Origin: MPNO01 sp965205995
GTDB lineage: Bacteria; Pseudomonadota; Alphaproteobacteria; MPNO01
Direction of reading: 5' to 3'
Assembly: GCA_965205995.1 (NCBI GenBank)
Contig: OZ242200.1
Location: 1,116,001 to 1,180,000, forward strand
Length of the DNA: 64,000 nucleotides
The translations under genes and the position numbers were made by a program. The notes under the pieces are model-generated. The model made no database searches. It was not told the DNA's origin and was given only the letters and a program-made list of their open reading frames with translations. Positions 39,924 to 48,450 of this stretch are shown here, piece after piece (positions within the stretch are counted from its first letter, which is position 1; every line of letters starts with the position of its first letter).

Positions 39924-40710
39924 GATGCCCCTGCCCCCCCGCGACCTCGATCGTCTCGCCGGTCAGATAGCTCGCCGCGGGAGAGGCGAGAAAGACGATC
40001 ACCCTGGCCGCCTCGTCGGCCTCGCCGAGCCGGCCGAGCGGAATGCCTCGCTCCGCGGCGAGCGCGGCGAACCACTCTTGCTTGCTCTTCCCGGCGCCCG
40101 CGCCCTCTTCGTGGCGGCGGTTCCACTGCCCCGAATCGACCAGCCCGATCAGGACGGAGTTGACGCGGATTCCCTTGGGCGCGAAGTCGCGGCTCATCGA
40201 CTTGGCGAGGTTCAGCACGCCGGCGCGGGCGGCCGAAGTCGCGATCAGCCACGGCTCGGGTCGGCGCGCGAGCAGGGCGCTGGTGCAGACGATGGCCGAC
40301 GGCGCGGCCGCTTCGAGCAGCTTCCGGAAGGCGCGCACCGGGTGCAGGACGGAGAAGAATTTGAGGTCGAGCTCGGCGCGCCACTCGTCGTCGGCGAGGT
40401 CGTCGAACCCGCCGCGGCGCGCCTGGCCGGCATTGGCGATCAAGATGTCGGCGCGGCCGAAGCGCGCCGCCACGCGGTCGCGGAACGCCGCCACCTGGAC
40501 CGGATCGGTAACGTCGCAGGCGACCGCCAGCACCCGGTCCGCGCCGTGCGGCCCGGCGAGCGCCCGTTCGGCGCCGGCCAGCCGTTCGCTGGACCGGCCG
40601 CAGATCGCCACCCGGCCGCCCTCCTCGAGGAAGATCCGCGCCGCCGCCAGGCCGATCCCCGACGACCCGCCGGTGATCGCCGCCACCTTGTCCGCAAGCC
40701 CGAGATCCAC
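39916..40710 (-). CDS. SDR-family oxidoreductase with non-classical active site
   Basis: A 264-residue Rossmann-fold SDR with the cofactor motif TGGSSGIG and IANAGQA. The usual catalytic YxxxK is not present: the expected segment reads WLIATSAARAGVLNLAKS, with Thr or Ala in place of Tyr and Arg in place of Lys. A later GETIEVAGGQGHHV is typical of FabG-like members. Related SDRs with ATSAARAG are known to me as a subgroup, so this is probably an inherited variation and not decay. The reaction is uncertain. The gene lies 5 bp after the hydrolase and overlaps the next gene. Confidence 0.82.
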   Translation of the reverse strand: MDLGLADKVAAITGGSSGIGLAAARIFLEEGGRVAICGRSSERLAGAERALAGPHGADRVLAVACDVTDPVQVAAFRDRVAARFGRADILIANAGQARRGGFDDLADDEWRAELDLKFFSVLHPVRAFRKLLEAAAPSAIVCTSALLARRPEPWLIATSAARAGVLNLAKSMSRDFAPKGIRVNSVLIGLVDSGQWNRRHEEGAGAGKSKQEWFAALAAERGIPLGRLGEADEAARVIVFLASPAASYLTGETIEVAGGQGHHV

Positions 40711-40715
40711 CGTTC

Positions 40716-41570
40716 CTACCCAGCCGGCGCGGCGGCCGGGGACGGGGGGCGGTCGCCGCTCGTTCCGGCCCCGTCCAGGAATCCGGTGAGCGCGGCGTTG
40801 AACGCCGCCGGCCCCTCGACATAGCTCGCATGGCCGAGGCCTTCGAGGGTGAGGTAGCGCGCGCCCGGAATCGCGGCGGCGATGTCGCGGCCGATCGCCT
40901 CGGGCGTCACCTTGTCCTCGCTGCCATACATCACCAGCACCGGCGCGCGGATCCAGGCGGCGTCGGCGAAGATGTCCGAGCCATGCAGCATCCGCGCGGC
41001 CTGGGCGTAGCCTTCGGGGCGAACCCGGCTCTGCACCGCGCGCACCTTCTCGTAAGTTTCGTCGGGCGCGCCGGGGGCGAGCACCTCGCGGGCGCGCCGC
41101 TTGGCGACCTCCGCCGGGCCGAGCGTGGTCATCGCCTCGACGCGGGCGTTCAGCCGGCCGACGCGGATTTCCTCGGGGGAATTCAGATACCCCGCCGCCG
41201 CGTCCGACAGGGTGAGGCTCGCGAGCCGTTGGGGGTGGCGGGCGGCGAAGGACGCCGCGATCAGCCCGCCGAGGGAATGGCCGACCAGGTTGACGCGCCC
41301 GATCCCGAGCCCGTCGAGGAGGTCGGCCACCGCGTCGCCATAGGCGCCCGAAGGCGGGGTGTCGCCGGGCAGCGGGTCCGAGCCGCCATAGCCCGGCGCG
41401 TCCCAGGCGATCGCCCGGTAGCGCCCGGCGAGCGCGTCGAGCTGCGCCTCCCAGGAGGCCGAGCCCGAGCCGATACCGTGCAGCAGCAGGACCGGCGGCC
41501 CCTCCCCGGCCGCGCGCCAGGCGATCCGCCGGCCGTGCCGTTCGACGGTCTCGAGCGGCGGCAGGGCCAC
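40716..41570 (-). CDS. Alpha/beta-fold hydrolase
   Basis: A 284-residue alpha/beta hydrolase. The oxyanion-hole region LLLHGIGSGSASW, the nucleophile elbow GHSLGG, the acid in MYGSEDKVTP and the catalytic His in LGHASYVEGP are all visible. In aromatic catabolic operons such enzymes hydrolyse meta-cleavage products, enol-lactones or esters. Here the substrate is unknown. It sits one base from the cupin stop and is followed closely by the SDR, inside a compact operon. The last 20 residues are Pro/Ala-rich and not part of the fold. Confidence 0.85.
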   Translation of the reverse strand: MALPPLETVERHGRRIAWRAAGEGPPVLLLHGIGSGSASWEAQLDALAGRYRAIAWDAPGYGGSDPLPGDTPPSGAYGDAVADLLDGLGIGRVNLVGHSLGGLIAASFAARHPQRLASLTLSDAAAGYLNSPEEIRVGRLNARVEAMTTLGPAEVAKRRAREVLAPGAPDETYEKVRAVQSRVRPEGYAQAARMLHGSDIFADAAWIRAPVLVMYGSEDKVTPEAIGRDIAAAIPGARYLTLEGLGHASYVEGPAAFNAALTGFLDGAGTSGDRPPSPAAAPAG

Positions 41571-41571
41571 G

Positions 41572-42069
41572 CTAGCGCTTGATCCCGGCGAGCGGGTGGT
41601 CGGGCGGGTAGGTCGGGATGCGCGGCCTGGAGGCGCCCAGCATCACGCACATCAGCGCCTCCTCCTCGCCTTCGTTGACCAGCCCGCGATAGACCCCGGG
41701 CGGCACCGAGATCAGATCGCGCTCGCCGAGCTCGGTCTCGAAGCTCTCGCCGTCGCGCTCCAGCGTCAGGCGGATCCTGCCGCGCAGCATGAAGAACACC
41801 TCCTCCACGTCGTCATGGACATGCGACGGCCCCTCGCAGCCGGGCGGCAGCACCATGGTCGAGAAGGTGAAATGTTCCGACGGCACGGCGTTGGAATCGT
41901 CCGTCACCCCGGTGCCGCCGGTGCCGAGATAGCGCATCTGCGCGCGCCGGTATTTGGGATCGTAATCGGCCTGGAACTTGAGCGCGTCCCAGTCGTAGCG
42001 CCGGGTGTCGTAGCGGGCGATGCGGGCCTCCATCCAGTCGGCGAGGCTGCGGCCGGTCGCGGTCTCCAT
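41572..42069 (-). CDS. Cupin-domain protein
   Basis: A 165-residue single cupin. Motif 1 contains GPSHVHDDVEEVFFMLRG with the metal-binding His and Glu residues, and motif 2 contains ISVPPGVYRGLVNEG, in which the usual final His is replaced. The missing motif-2 His suggests altered metal binding or a structural role. It lies 9 bp after the Rieske oxygenase gene and 1 bp before the hydrolase gene. Likely a partner of the oxygenase pathway. Confidence 0.8.
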   Translation of the reverse strand: METATGRSLADWMEARIARYDTRRYDWDALKFQADYDPKYRRAQMRYLGTGGTGVTDDSNAVPSEHFTFSTMVLPPGCEGPSHVHDDVEEVFFMLRGRIRLTLERDGESFETELGERDLISVPPGVYRGLVNEGEEEALMCVMLGASRPRIPTYPPDHPLAGIKR

Positions 42070-42078
42070 GGCGTCCTC

Positions 42079-43110
42079 CTATTCGGCCGCCTCGGCGGCG
42101 GTGCCGTCGGCCGCCAGCGCGGCGGCCTGGCGTTCGGCTTCGTCCTCGATCAGCCGCCGGACGCGCGCCATCCCGGTGTCGTGCTGGTAGAGGAATTCGT
42201 GGTCGCGCGCGTCGCTCGGCATGCCTTCGAGGAGGATGCGGTCCTGCTCCAGCACCTCCCAGTGCAGGGTCTCCAGCTTGTGCTTGTACATGAACCGCCA
42301 GACCGAACGCTCCCAGCCCGCCACCTTGCGGGTGCGCCAGAAGAAGACGCGGCAATTGTCGCTGTCGATCGGGGTGACGAAGCCGACGATGCCGAAGGCG
42401 CCGCCCGGCCCGGCATTGCGCTGATAGGGGATCGAGAGCCGCATCCACTGCGCCCCGGTATCGGCGAACTCGACCCAGTCGAAATTGACCCCGCGCTGGT
42501 TGGTCTTTTCGAACATCAGCCCGTGCTCGGTCTCGCGGATCCGCATCCTCGCGTCCTTGTCGCCGCGCCCCATGGAATGCGATTCGGCGTGCAGATAGGC
42601 GCCGTGCATCGGGTCCATCACGTTGTCGATCGCGTAGCGGTAGTTGCAGCGCCAATGCGAGGTGCAGAGGATCGCGCTCCATTCCGGCGAGCGCAGCTCC
42701 TCGGGGTATTCGAACGGCACCGGCTCGGGATGCAGCGCGTCGCCGAAATAGGCGAAGATGCCGCCCATATGCTCGAAGGCGGGGTAGGATTTCACCGCCC
42801 TCGTGCCGACCAGCGGGCAGTCGCCGATCGCCGGCATCGCGACCACGGTGCCGGTGCCGTCGACCTCCAGCCCGTGATACCAGCAGGCCAGGCGGTCGCC
42901 GAGATTCCAGCCCTTCGAGAGCTGCGCGCCGCGATGCGGGCAGCGGTCGGCGAGCACTTGGACCCGGTCTTCGTCGCGCCAGACGACGATGCGCTCGCCG
43001 AGCCGCGTCAGCGCGACCGGCCGATCCTCGATCATCCAGCTCGCGGCAATCGCGTACCAGCGGTTGCGCACGCCGAGATCGAACAGCGTCCCGGCATCGG
43101 ATATCTCCAT
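42079..43110 (-). CDS. Rieske non-haem iron oxygenase, single-subunit type
   Basis: A 343-residue Rieske oxygenase. The [2Fe-2S] ligands are C57-x-H59 (CPHRG) and C76-x2-H79 (CWYHG), and the mononuclear iron site is IDNVMDPMHGAYLH (D166, H169, H174). Its size and single-gene context resemble vanillate/phenoxybenzoate demethylase-type or phthalate-type oxygenases, which need a separate reductase; none is nearby. It lies 13 bp downstream of the small HTH-like gene and heads the enzymatic part of the operon. Substrate not assignable. Confidence 0.88.
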   Translation of the reverse strand: MEISDAGTLFDLGVRNRWYAIAASWMIEDRPVALTRLGERIVVWRDEDRVQVLADRCPHRGAQLSKGWNLGDRLACWYHGLEVDGTGTVVAMPAIGDCPLVGTRAVKSYPAFEHMGGIFAYFGDALHPEPVPFEYPEELRSPEWSAILCTSHWRCNYRYAIDNVMDPMHGAYLHAESHSMGRGDKDARMRIRETEHGLMFEKTNQRGVNFDWVEFADTGAQWMRLSIPYQRNAGPGGAFGIVGFVTPIDSDNCRVFFWRTRKVAGWERSVWRFMYKHKLETLHWEVLEQDRILLEGMPSDARDHEFLYQHDTGMARVRRLIEDEAERQAAALAADGTAAEAAE

Positions 43111-43123
43111 CCCGATCCTCCCC

Positions 43124-43357
43124 TTACGGGCCGAGCCGCGTCATCTCGGCCTCGAAGAGTTCCGCGGTCCAGCTCTCCGCGCCTTCCGGGGCCGGCCCGT
43201 CCTGGTTGAGCGCCCCGACGATGCCGTCGAGATCGTGGATGCCGCGCCCGAAAATCTCCTCCAGCCGGTCGGCCAGCGCCGCCGCATAATCTCCCGGCGC
43301 CGCGTCGACCTGGGTCTGGTGCCGAATATTTCCCGGTTCGTAATCTGTTACGGGCAT
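43124..43357 (-). CDS. Small recombinase-like helix-turn-helix protein found with Rieske oxygenases
   Basis: A 77-residue protein. After a variable N-terminus (MPVTDYEPGN) come two helices separated by HDLDGIVGALNQDG and the ending SWTAELFEAEMTRLG. This resembles small proteins annotated as 'recombinase-like helix-turn-helix domain' that sit beside Rieske oxygenase genes. In recombinases the fold binds DNA, but its role next to an oxygenase is not established; a subunit or accessory role is possible. It is the first gene of the operon. Confidence 0.6.
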   Translation of the reverse strand: MPVTDYEPGNIRHQTQVDAAPGDYAAALADRLEEIFGRGIHDLDGIVGALNQDGPAPEGAESWTAELFEAEMTRLGP

Positions 43358-43528
43358 GGCGCGGTTCCCGCCTGGAGGCATTTCATATGTGAAACGTCGT
43401 TGCAGCGTTACGATAGGCTCCGCGGCATCCGGGTCAAGCGGCTCGGTGCCGGCGGGGCGCGGTTTTCCGGCGGCGGTTGCCGCGAGCGGGCTATTGCGAA
43501 TCGCCGCGCGGGGCAATAGTTGTGATGG

Positions 43529-44383
43529 ATGGATTCCGGAACCGATGGTCGGGCAAAGGCGCATGTCCGCGCCGTCACCGCCGCCTCCGGCACATCGTTC
43601 TACTGGGCGATGCGCCTGATGCCGCGGCGGCGCCGCGAGGCGATGTTGGCGATCTACGCGTTCTGCCGCGAGGTCGACGATATCGCCGACGGCGAGGACG
43701 CGCCCGACGAGAAGCGCCGCCGCCTCGATTTGTGGCGCAACGAGATCGACGCGCTCTATGCCGGCGCCCCGGCGCAGCTCACCGCCCGCGCCCTGGCCGA
43801 GCCGGTGCGCCGGTTCGGGCTGCGCCGCGAGGATTTCCTCTCGGTGATCGAGGGGATGCGGATGGATGCGGGCGACGGGCTCAGGGCGCCGGCTCTGGCG
43901 GAGCTGGAGCTTTACTGCCACCGGGTGGCGGGCGCCGTCGGGCTGCTCGCGATCCGCGCCTTCGGCGCCGCGGGGCCGGCGGAACAGTCCTTCGCGCTGT
44001 CGCTCGGCACGGCGCTGCAGCTCACCAATATCCTCCGCGACCTGATCGAGGACGCGGAGCGGGACCGGCTCTACCTGCCGCGCGAATTGCTCGACGAGGC
44101 GGCAATCGAGATCGCAACGCCGCGCGAGACCCTGCGCCATCCGGCGATCCCCGAGGCTTGCCAGGCGCTCGCCCGGATCGCGCGCGCCCGCTTCGCCGAG
44201 GCGGAGACGGCGTTCCGCGCCTGCGACCGCCGGGCGCTTCGCCCCGCCCGGGCGATGATGATGAACTACCGCCGCGTGCTCGGGGAGCTCGAACGCAGGG
44301 GCTGGTCGCACCTCGAAACCCCGGTCCGCATCTCCCGGCCGGAGAAAATCCTGATCGCGCTCAGATACGGGGTGTTGGGCTGA
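43529..44383 (+). CDS. hpnD: Presqualene diphosphate synthase HpnD
   Basis: A 284-residue trans-isoprenyl diphosphate head-to-head synthase. The two Asp-rich motifs are visible: YAFCREVDDIADG and QLTNILRDLIEDAERDRLYLP. HpnD joins two farnesyl diphosphates into presqualene diphosphate, the first step of the HpnC/D/E route to squalene. ATG 43529 is used; ATG 43525 is out of frame. It is divergent from the Rieske operon (171 bp gap holding both promoters) and lies 77 bp upstream of shc. The next expected gene, hpnE, is absent. Confidence 0.9.
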   Translation: MDSGTDGRAKAHVRAVTAASGTSFYWAMRLMPRRRREAMLAIYAFCREVDDIADGEDAPDEKRRRLDLWRNEIDALYAGAPAQLTARALAEPVRRFGLRREDFLSVIEGMRMDAGDGLRAPALAELELYCHRVAGAVGLLAIRAFGAAGPAEQSFALSLGTALQLTNILRDLIEDAERDRLYLPRELLDEAAIEIATPRETLRHPAIPEACQALARIARARFAEAETAFRACDRRALRPARAMMMNYRRVLGELERRGWSHLETPVRISRPEKILIALRYGVLG

Positions 44384-44460
44384 TTCGCCGGCGATCATGG
44401 ACAAGACTCAGTGCTACATTTAGGGTTACGCACCAATGGGTTGCGTGATCCGGGCAAGTT

Positions 44461-46476
44461 GTGGGGCGTTTGGAAGGGGGCCGGGTGGAAGAATACGCGC
44501 ATGAAGACGTCGCCGCGGGGGCAGCGCCGCCGGCGCCGGCCGCGGCGACCGACCCCGGTCCGAAGGGGCTGGCAGCGCGTATCGACCGGGAAGTCGGACA
44601 CGCCGCAGCTTCCTTGCGCGCCCGCCAGAAGGCCGACGGTCACTGGGCATTCCCCCTCGAAGCCGATGTGACGATCCCCGCCGAATATATCCTGCTCGAG
44701 CATTTCATCGACGAGATCGACGACGGGGTGGAGGCCCGGATCGCCGCCTATATCCGCAGCCGCCAGGGCGCCGACGGCGGCTGGCCGCTCTATCATGACG
44801 GCGAGACCGATGTCAGCGCGTCCGTAAAGGCCTATTTCGCCCTGAAATGCGTCGGCGACGACCCGGACGCGCCGCATATGAGAAAGGCGCGGACGGCGAT
44901 CCTCGAACGGGGCGGCGCCGCGCGGTGCAACGTGTTCACCCGCATCGCGCTGGCGCTGTTCGGGCAGTTGCCGTGGCGCGCGGTGCCGGCGATGCCGCTG
45001 GAAATCCTGCTGCTGCCGCGCTGGTTCCCGATCCACCTCGACAAGGTGTCCTACTGGTCGCGCACGACGATCGTGCCGCTCCTGGTGGTGCTCGACCGCC
45101 GGCCGCGCGCGGCCAACCCGCGGGAGACCGGCATCGGCGAGCTGTTCGCGGCCGACCCGTGGCGGCACTGCCCGGCGCTGGTCCCGTCCACCAGGGGGCT
45201 GCTCGCCAGGTTCTTCCTCGGGGTCGACCGGGCGCTCCGCCTCGCGCTTCCCCTCGTCCCGGCCGCGCTGAAGCGGCGCGCCCTCGACCGGGCGCTGGCG
45301 TTCATCGTCGAACGGCGCAACGGCGACCACGGGATCGGCGGCATCTTCCCGGCGATGGCCTATGCGGCGATGGCGTTCCGCGCGCTGGGCCATGCCAGGG
45401 ACGATCCGCTGTTCGTCGATGCGTTGGCCGCGGTGAGGCGGCTGCTCGCGGTGGAGAACGGGGAGACCATCTGCCAGCCCTGCCTGTCGCCGACCTGGGA
45501 TACCGCGCTCGCGGCGCACGCCCTGATGGAGACCGGCGGCGAGGACAACGAGACCGCCGCCAGGCGCGCCTCTTCCTGGCTGCTGGACGAACAGATCACC
45601 GATACCAGGGGCGATTGGGCGCGCGACCGTCCCGGGCTCGAACCCGGCGGCTGGGCGTTCGAATACCGCAACGAGCACTACCCCGACACCGACGACAGCT
45701 CGGTCGTCGTCATGGCGCTCGACCGCGCCCGGCCGGAGGGCGCCGGTGAAGCGATCCGCCGCGGCGCCACCTGGGTCGCCGGCATGCAGAGCTCCAATGG
45801 CGGCTGGGGCTCGTTCGACATCGACAACACCAAGGACTATCTCAACCGCATCCCCTTCGCCGACCACGGCGCGATGCTCGACCCGCCGACATCGGACGTG
45901 ACCGCGCGTTGCATCGGCATGCTCGGGCAGCTCGGCCGAACGCGCGACGACCCGGCCGTGGCGCGCGGCATCGACTTCCTGATCCGCGAACAGGAGGAGG
46001 ACGGCTCCTGGTACGGGCGCTGGGGCATGAACTATGTCTACGGCACCTGGTGCGTTCTCACCGCGCTCAACGCGCTGGAGGAGGATCCCTCGGCGCCCCA
46101 TATCCGCCGCGCGGTCCGCTGGCTGGAAGGGCGGCAGCGCGCAGACGGCGGCTGGGGCGAGAACGGCGCGGTCTACTGGCCGGGCCGGCGCGCCGAGGCC
46201 CATTCCTCGACACCGAGCCAGACGTCCTGGGCGGTGCTCGCCTTGATGGCCGCCGGCGAGGTCGACGGCGCGGCGGCGCGGCGCGGCATCGAATATCTGC
46301 TCGACGCGCCGCGGGACGGCTGCACCTGGCGCGACGACCATACCAACGCGGTCGGCTTTCCCCGCGTCTTCTATCTCCGGTATCACGGCTACAGCGCCTA
46401 TTTCCCGATCCTCGCGCTGGCGCGCTATCGTCGGCTCATCGGCGGCACCGCCAAGACCTCGCCCTTCGGGTTGTGA
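44461..46476 (+). CDS. shc: Squalene-hopene cyclase
   Basis: A 671-residue terpene cyclase with the catalytic DxDD-type motif at about residues 409-412 (YPDTDDS) and several QW repeats (for example QGADGGWPLYHD, QSSNGGWGSFD, QRADGGWGENG). It cyclises squalene to hopene/hopanol at the membrane. GTG at 44461 is the frame's first start; GTG 44485, with GGAAGGGGG just before it, has a better ribosome site, so the true protein may be eight residues shorter. Its stop overlaps the hpnG start. Confidence 0.95.
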   Translation: MGRLEGGRVEEYAHEDVAAGAAPPAPAAATDPGPKGLAARIDREVGHAAASLRARQKADGHWAFPLEADVTIPAEYILLEHFIDEIDDGVEARIAAYIRSRQGADGGWPLYHDGETDVSASVKAYFALKCVGDDPDAPHMRKARTAILERGGAARCNVFTRIALALFGQLPWRAVPAMPLEILLLPRWFPIHLDKVSYWSRTTIVPLLVVLDRRPRAANPRETGIGELFAADPWRHCPALVPSTRGLLARFFLGVDRALRLALPLVPAALKRRALDRALAFIVERRNGDHGIGGIFPAMAYAAMAFRALGHARDDPLFVDALAAVRRLLAVENGETICQPCLSPTWDTALAAHALMETGGEDNETAARRASSWLLDEQITDTRGDWARDRPGLEPGGWAFEYRNEHYPDTDDSSVVVMALDRARPEGAGEAIRRGATWVAGMQSSNGGWGSFDIDNTKDYLNRIPFADHGAMLDPPTSDVTARCIGMLGQLGRTRDDPAVARGIDFLIREQEEDGSWYGRWGMNYVYGTWCVLTALNALEEDPSAPHIRRAVRWLEGRQRADGGWGENGAVYWPGRRAEAHSSTPSQTSWAVLALMAAGEVDGAAARRGIEYLLDAPRDGCTWRDDHTNAVGFPRVFYLRYHGYSAYFPILALARYRRLIGGTAKTSPFGL

Positions 46477-47138
46477 GCCCGGCGCGGCGTCTGGGGATCG
46501 TCACCGGCCTTCCTGGAGAAGCCCGGGCGGCGCGCGGCGGCGACAACATCCGGATCCTCTGCTGCAACGCCTCGCCGGAACGGGCGCGGTCCCACGCGGA
46601 GTCCCTGGTCGAGTGGGGCGCCGCCGGGCTGGTGAGCTTCGGCGTCGCCGGCGGGCTAGATCCCGGGCTGCCTCCGGGGACGGTGGTGATCGCCACCGGC
46701 ATCGTCGCTCCGGACGGCGGCCCGCTCGGCATCGCCGGCGAATGGGCGGACCGGCTCGCCGCCGCGCTGGCGCCCGCGCTGCCCGTCATCCGCGCGCCGA
46801 TCGCCGGGGCCGACGCGCCGGTCGCGGACGCCGCCGCCAAGGCCGCGCTCGCCGCATCCTCGGGCGCCGCCGCCGTCGACATGGAAAGCCACGCGGTGGC
46901 CGGGGCCGGGCTGCCGGCGATCGCCATCCGCGCGATCGCCGACCCGGCGGGGCGAAGCGTCCCGGCATCGGCGCTCGCCTCCCGCGGCAGGCGGCGCGCC
47001 CGGGTTCTCGTCGAGCTGTGCAAGCGGCCGGGCGAACTCCCGGCGCTGGCCGCGCTGGCGCTGGATTATCGCCGGGCGCTCGCCGCGCTCCGCCGCGTGG
47101 TCGCGGCGGGCGGGCCGGATTTCGCTTTCACCGGTTAG
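46473..47138 (+). CDS. hpnG: Hopanoid-associated nucleoside phosphorylase HpnG
   Basis: A 221-residue protein of the purine-nucleoside phosphorylase family. GFG-like SFGVAGGLDPGLPPGTVVIAT and DMESHAVAGAG are the phosphorylase-fold motifs. HpnG removes adenine from adenosyl-hopane to give ribosyl-hopane phosphate, acting after HpnH. The GTG start at 46473 overlaps the shc stop by four bases (GTGA), a coupling that supports this start over the longer open frame. Confidence 0.88.
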   Translation: MSPARRLGIVTGLPGEARAARGGDNIRILCCNASPERARSHAESLVEWGAAGLVSFGVAGGLDPGLPPGTVVIATGIVAPDGGPLGIAGEWADRLAAALAPALPVIRAPIAGADAPVADAAAKAALAASSGAAAVDMESHAVAGAGLPAIAIRAIADPAGRSVPASALASRGRRRARVLVELCKRPGELPALAALALDYRRALAALRRVVAAGGPDFAFTG

Positions 47139-47269
47139 CGCGGATTTGTGGTCGGATTTGAATCCTGATGCCGTCGTGGAAGATCGGTGAATCCATCTGA
47201 GGAAGCTCGGCGAAGGAACGATTTTCAAGCCGGAAGCGATGCTTCGGCGCCAATGGACGGGAGGCTCGA

Positions 47270-48292
47270 ATGAAGATGACTTCAGTGCGGCCGGTCACCG
47301 TTGTTAGTTTGGTCGCTACCGTCGCCATGGCGACTTGGGCAGGCGGCAGTTTAGCCCAGAGCCTGGACTTGAAAATCGGATTTGGATCGATCAACGGTCC
47401 GCAGCACGGATCGTCCAGGTATTTCAAGAAAGAGATCGAAAAGAGGACCGACGGCCGGTTCAAGGTTCGCCTTTTCCCGGCGGCTCAGCTGGGCAAGATC
47501 CCGCGTCAGATCGAAGGTATCCAGCTCGGCACGCAAGAAGCGTTCCACACACCGCCCGGGTTCTTCGTCGGGATCAACGCGGCGTTTCAAGTGCTCGACG
47601 CACCCGGGCTGTTCGATGACATCGAGCATCTGCATCGAACCGTCAATCATCCCAAAGCGCGCGACAAATTGCTCAAGCTCGCCGAGGCCAAGGGTATCGT
47701 CGGTTCCTATCTGTTCGGTTCCGGGGAGGGCGCGATCGCCGCGCGCGTGCCCCTGGCCACGCTGGAAAGCATGAAAGGCAAGAAGATCCGCGTGCTGGCC
47801 AGCAAGCTCGAAATCGAGCTGACGAAGGCCATCGGCATGACGGGCATTCCGATGGCGTATTCGGAGGTCTTGCCGGCCATCCAGCGCAAGGTGATCGACG
47901 GTGCGCGGAGCGCGATCCTGGTCATGGGGCCGTCCAAGTTCTACAGCGTCGCCAAGCACATCACGCTGACCCATGGCGGGTTCATTCCGACGGGCCTGTT
48001 TTTCAGCAAGCTGTGGCTCAACAAGCTGCCGGCGGATCTGCGCAAGTCCCTATTCGATCTCGGGCCGGAGGCCGCCGAGGCAGGCTTGCGGATATCGAAA
48101 GGGCTCAACGAGTTCTGGGAAAAGAAGTGGGTGGAAGAAGGCGGCACCGTCCACAGGCTGTCGGCGGAGGACCGGGCTGAGTTCATGCGCCGTGCCAAGC
48201 CGATCGGTGAGAGGGTGCTCGGCAACGATCCGAGGACGCGCGAAATGTGGCAGCTCATCAAGTCCGTCGCGGAGGAAACCCGCAAGGGCTAG
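47270..48292 (+). CDS. TRAP-type substrate-binding protein (DctP family), orphan
   Basis: A 340-residue periplasmic receptor with a signal peptide (cleavage near SLAQSL) and the DctP-like sequence FKVRLFPAAQLGKIPRQIEG, MTGIPMAYSEVLPAIQRKVI and WLNKLPADLRKSLFD. These proteins bind organic acids for DctQM sodium-coupled importers. No membrane genes are adjacent, so it must work with a transporter elsewhere; the three receptors near 57-60 kb are of another subtype. It stands between hpnG and hpnH, where a hopanoid gene would be expected. GGGAGGCTCGA precedes ATG 47270. Confidence 0.85.
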   Translation: MKMTSVRPVTVVSLVATVAMATWAGGSLAQSLDLKIGFGSINGPQHGSSRYFKKEIEKRTDGRFKVRLFPAAQLGKIPRQIEGIQLGTQEAFHTPPGFFVGINAAFQVLDAPGLFDDIEHLHRTVNHPKARDKLLKLAEAKGIVGSYLFGSGEGAIAARVPLATLESMKGKKIRVLASKLEIELTKAIGMTGIPMAYSEVLPAIQRKVIDGARSAILVMGPSKFYSVAKHITLTHGGFIPTGLFFSKLWLNKLPADLRKSLFDLGPEAAEAGLRISKGLNEFWEKKWVEEGGTVHRLSAEDRAEFMRRAKPIGERVLGNDPRTREMWQLIKSVAEETRKG

Positions 48293-48330
48293 AACGAATC
48301 CGCTTTAGCCGGAACCGCGGCGGCGGGGCG

Positions 48331-48440
48331 TCCCTCGATACGGCCCCGGCGCGCCTGCCCGGGATGAGGACATAAGAAAAACCCCCGAGCAGCCGCCCCT
48401 CGGCTCCGCTCGGGACGGGCTGCGCCGCGTATCGAAGGGC
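48331..48440. repeat. Inverted-repeat element between a TRAP receptor gene and hpnH
   Basis: CCCTCGATACGGC at 48331 and GCCGCGTATCGAAGGGC at 48424 are approximate inverted copies. Inside, CCCCGAGC and GCTCGGG form a second hairpin after an A-run (AAGAAAAA), which could terminate hpnH transcription on the minus strand. The half-unit CGTATCGAAGGGCGGG also occurs at about 37412, so it looks like a dispersed palindromic repeat. Confidence 0.55.
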
Positions 48441-48450
48441 GGGCGCCGCT

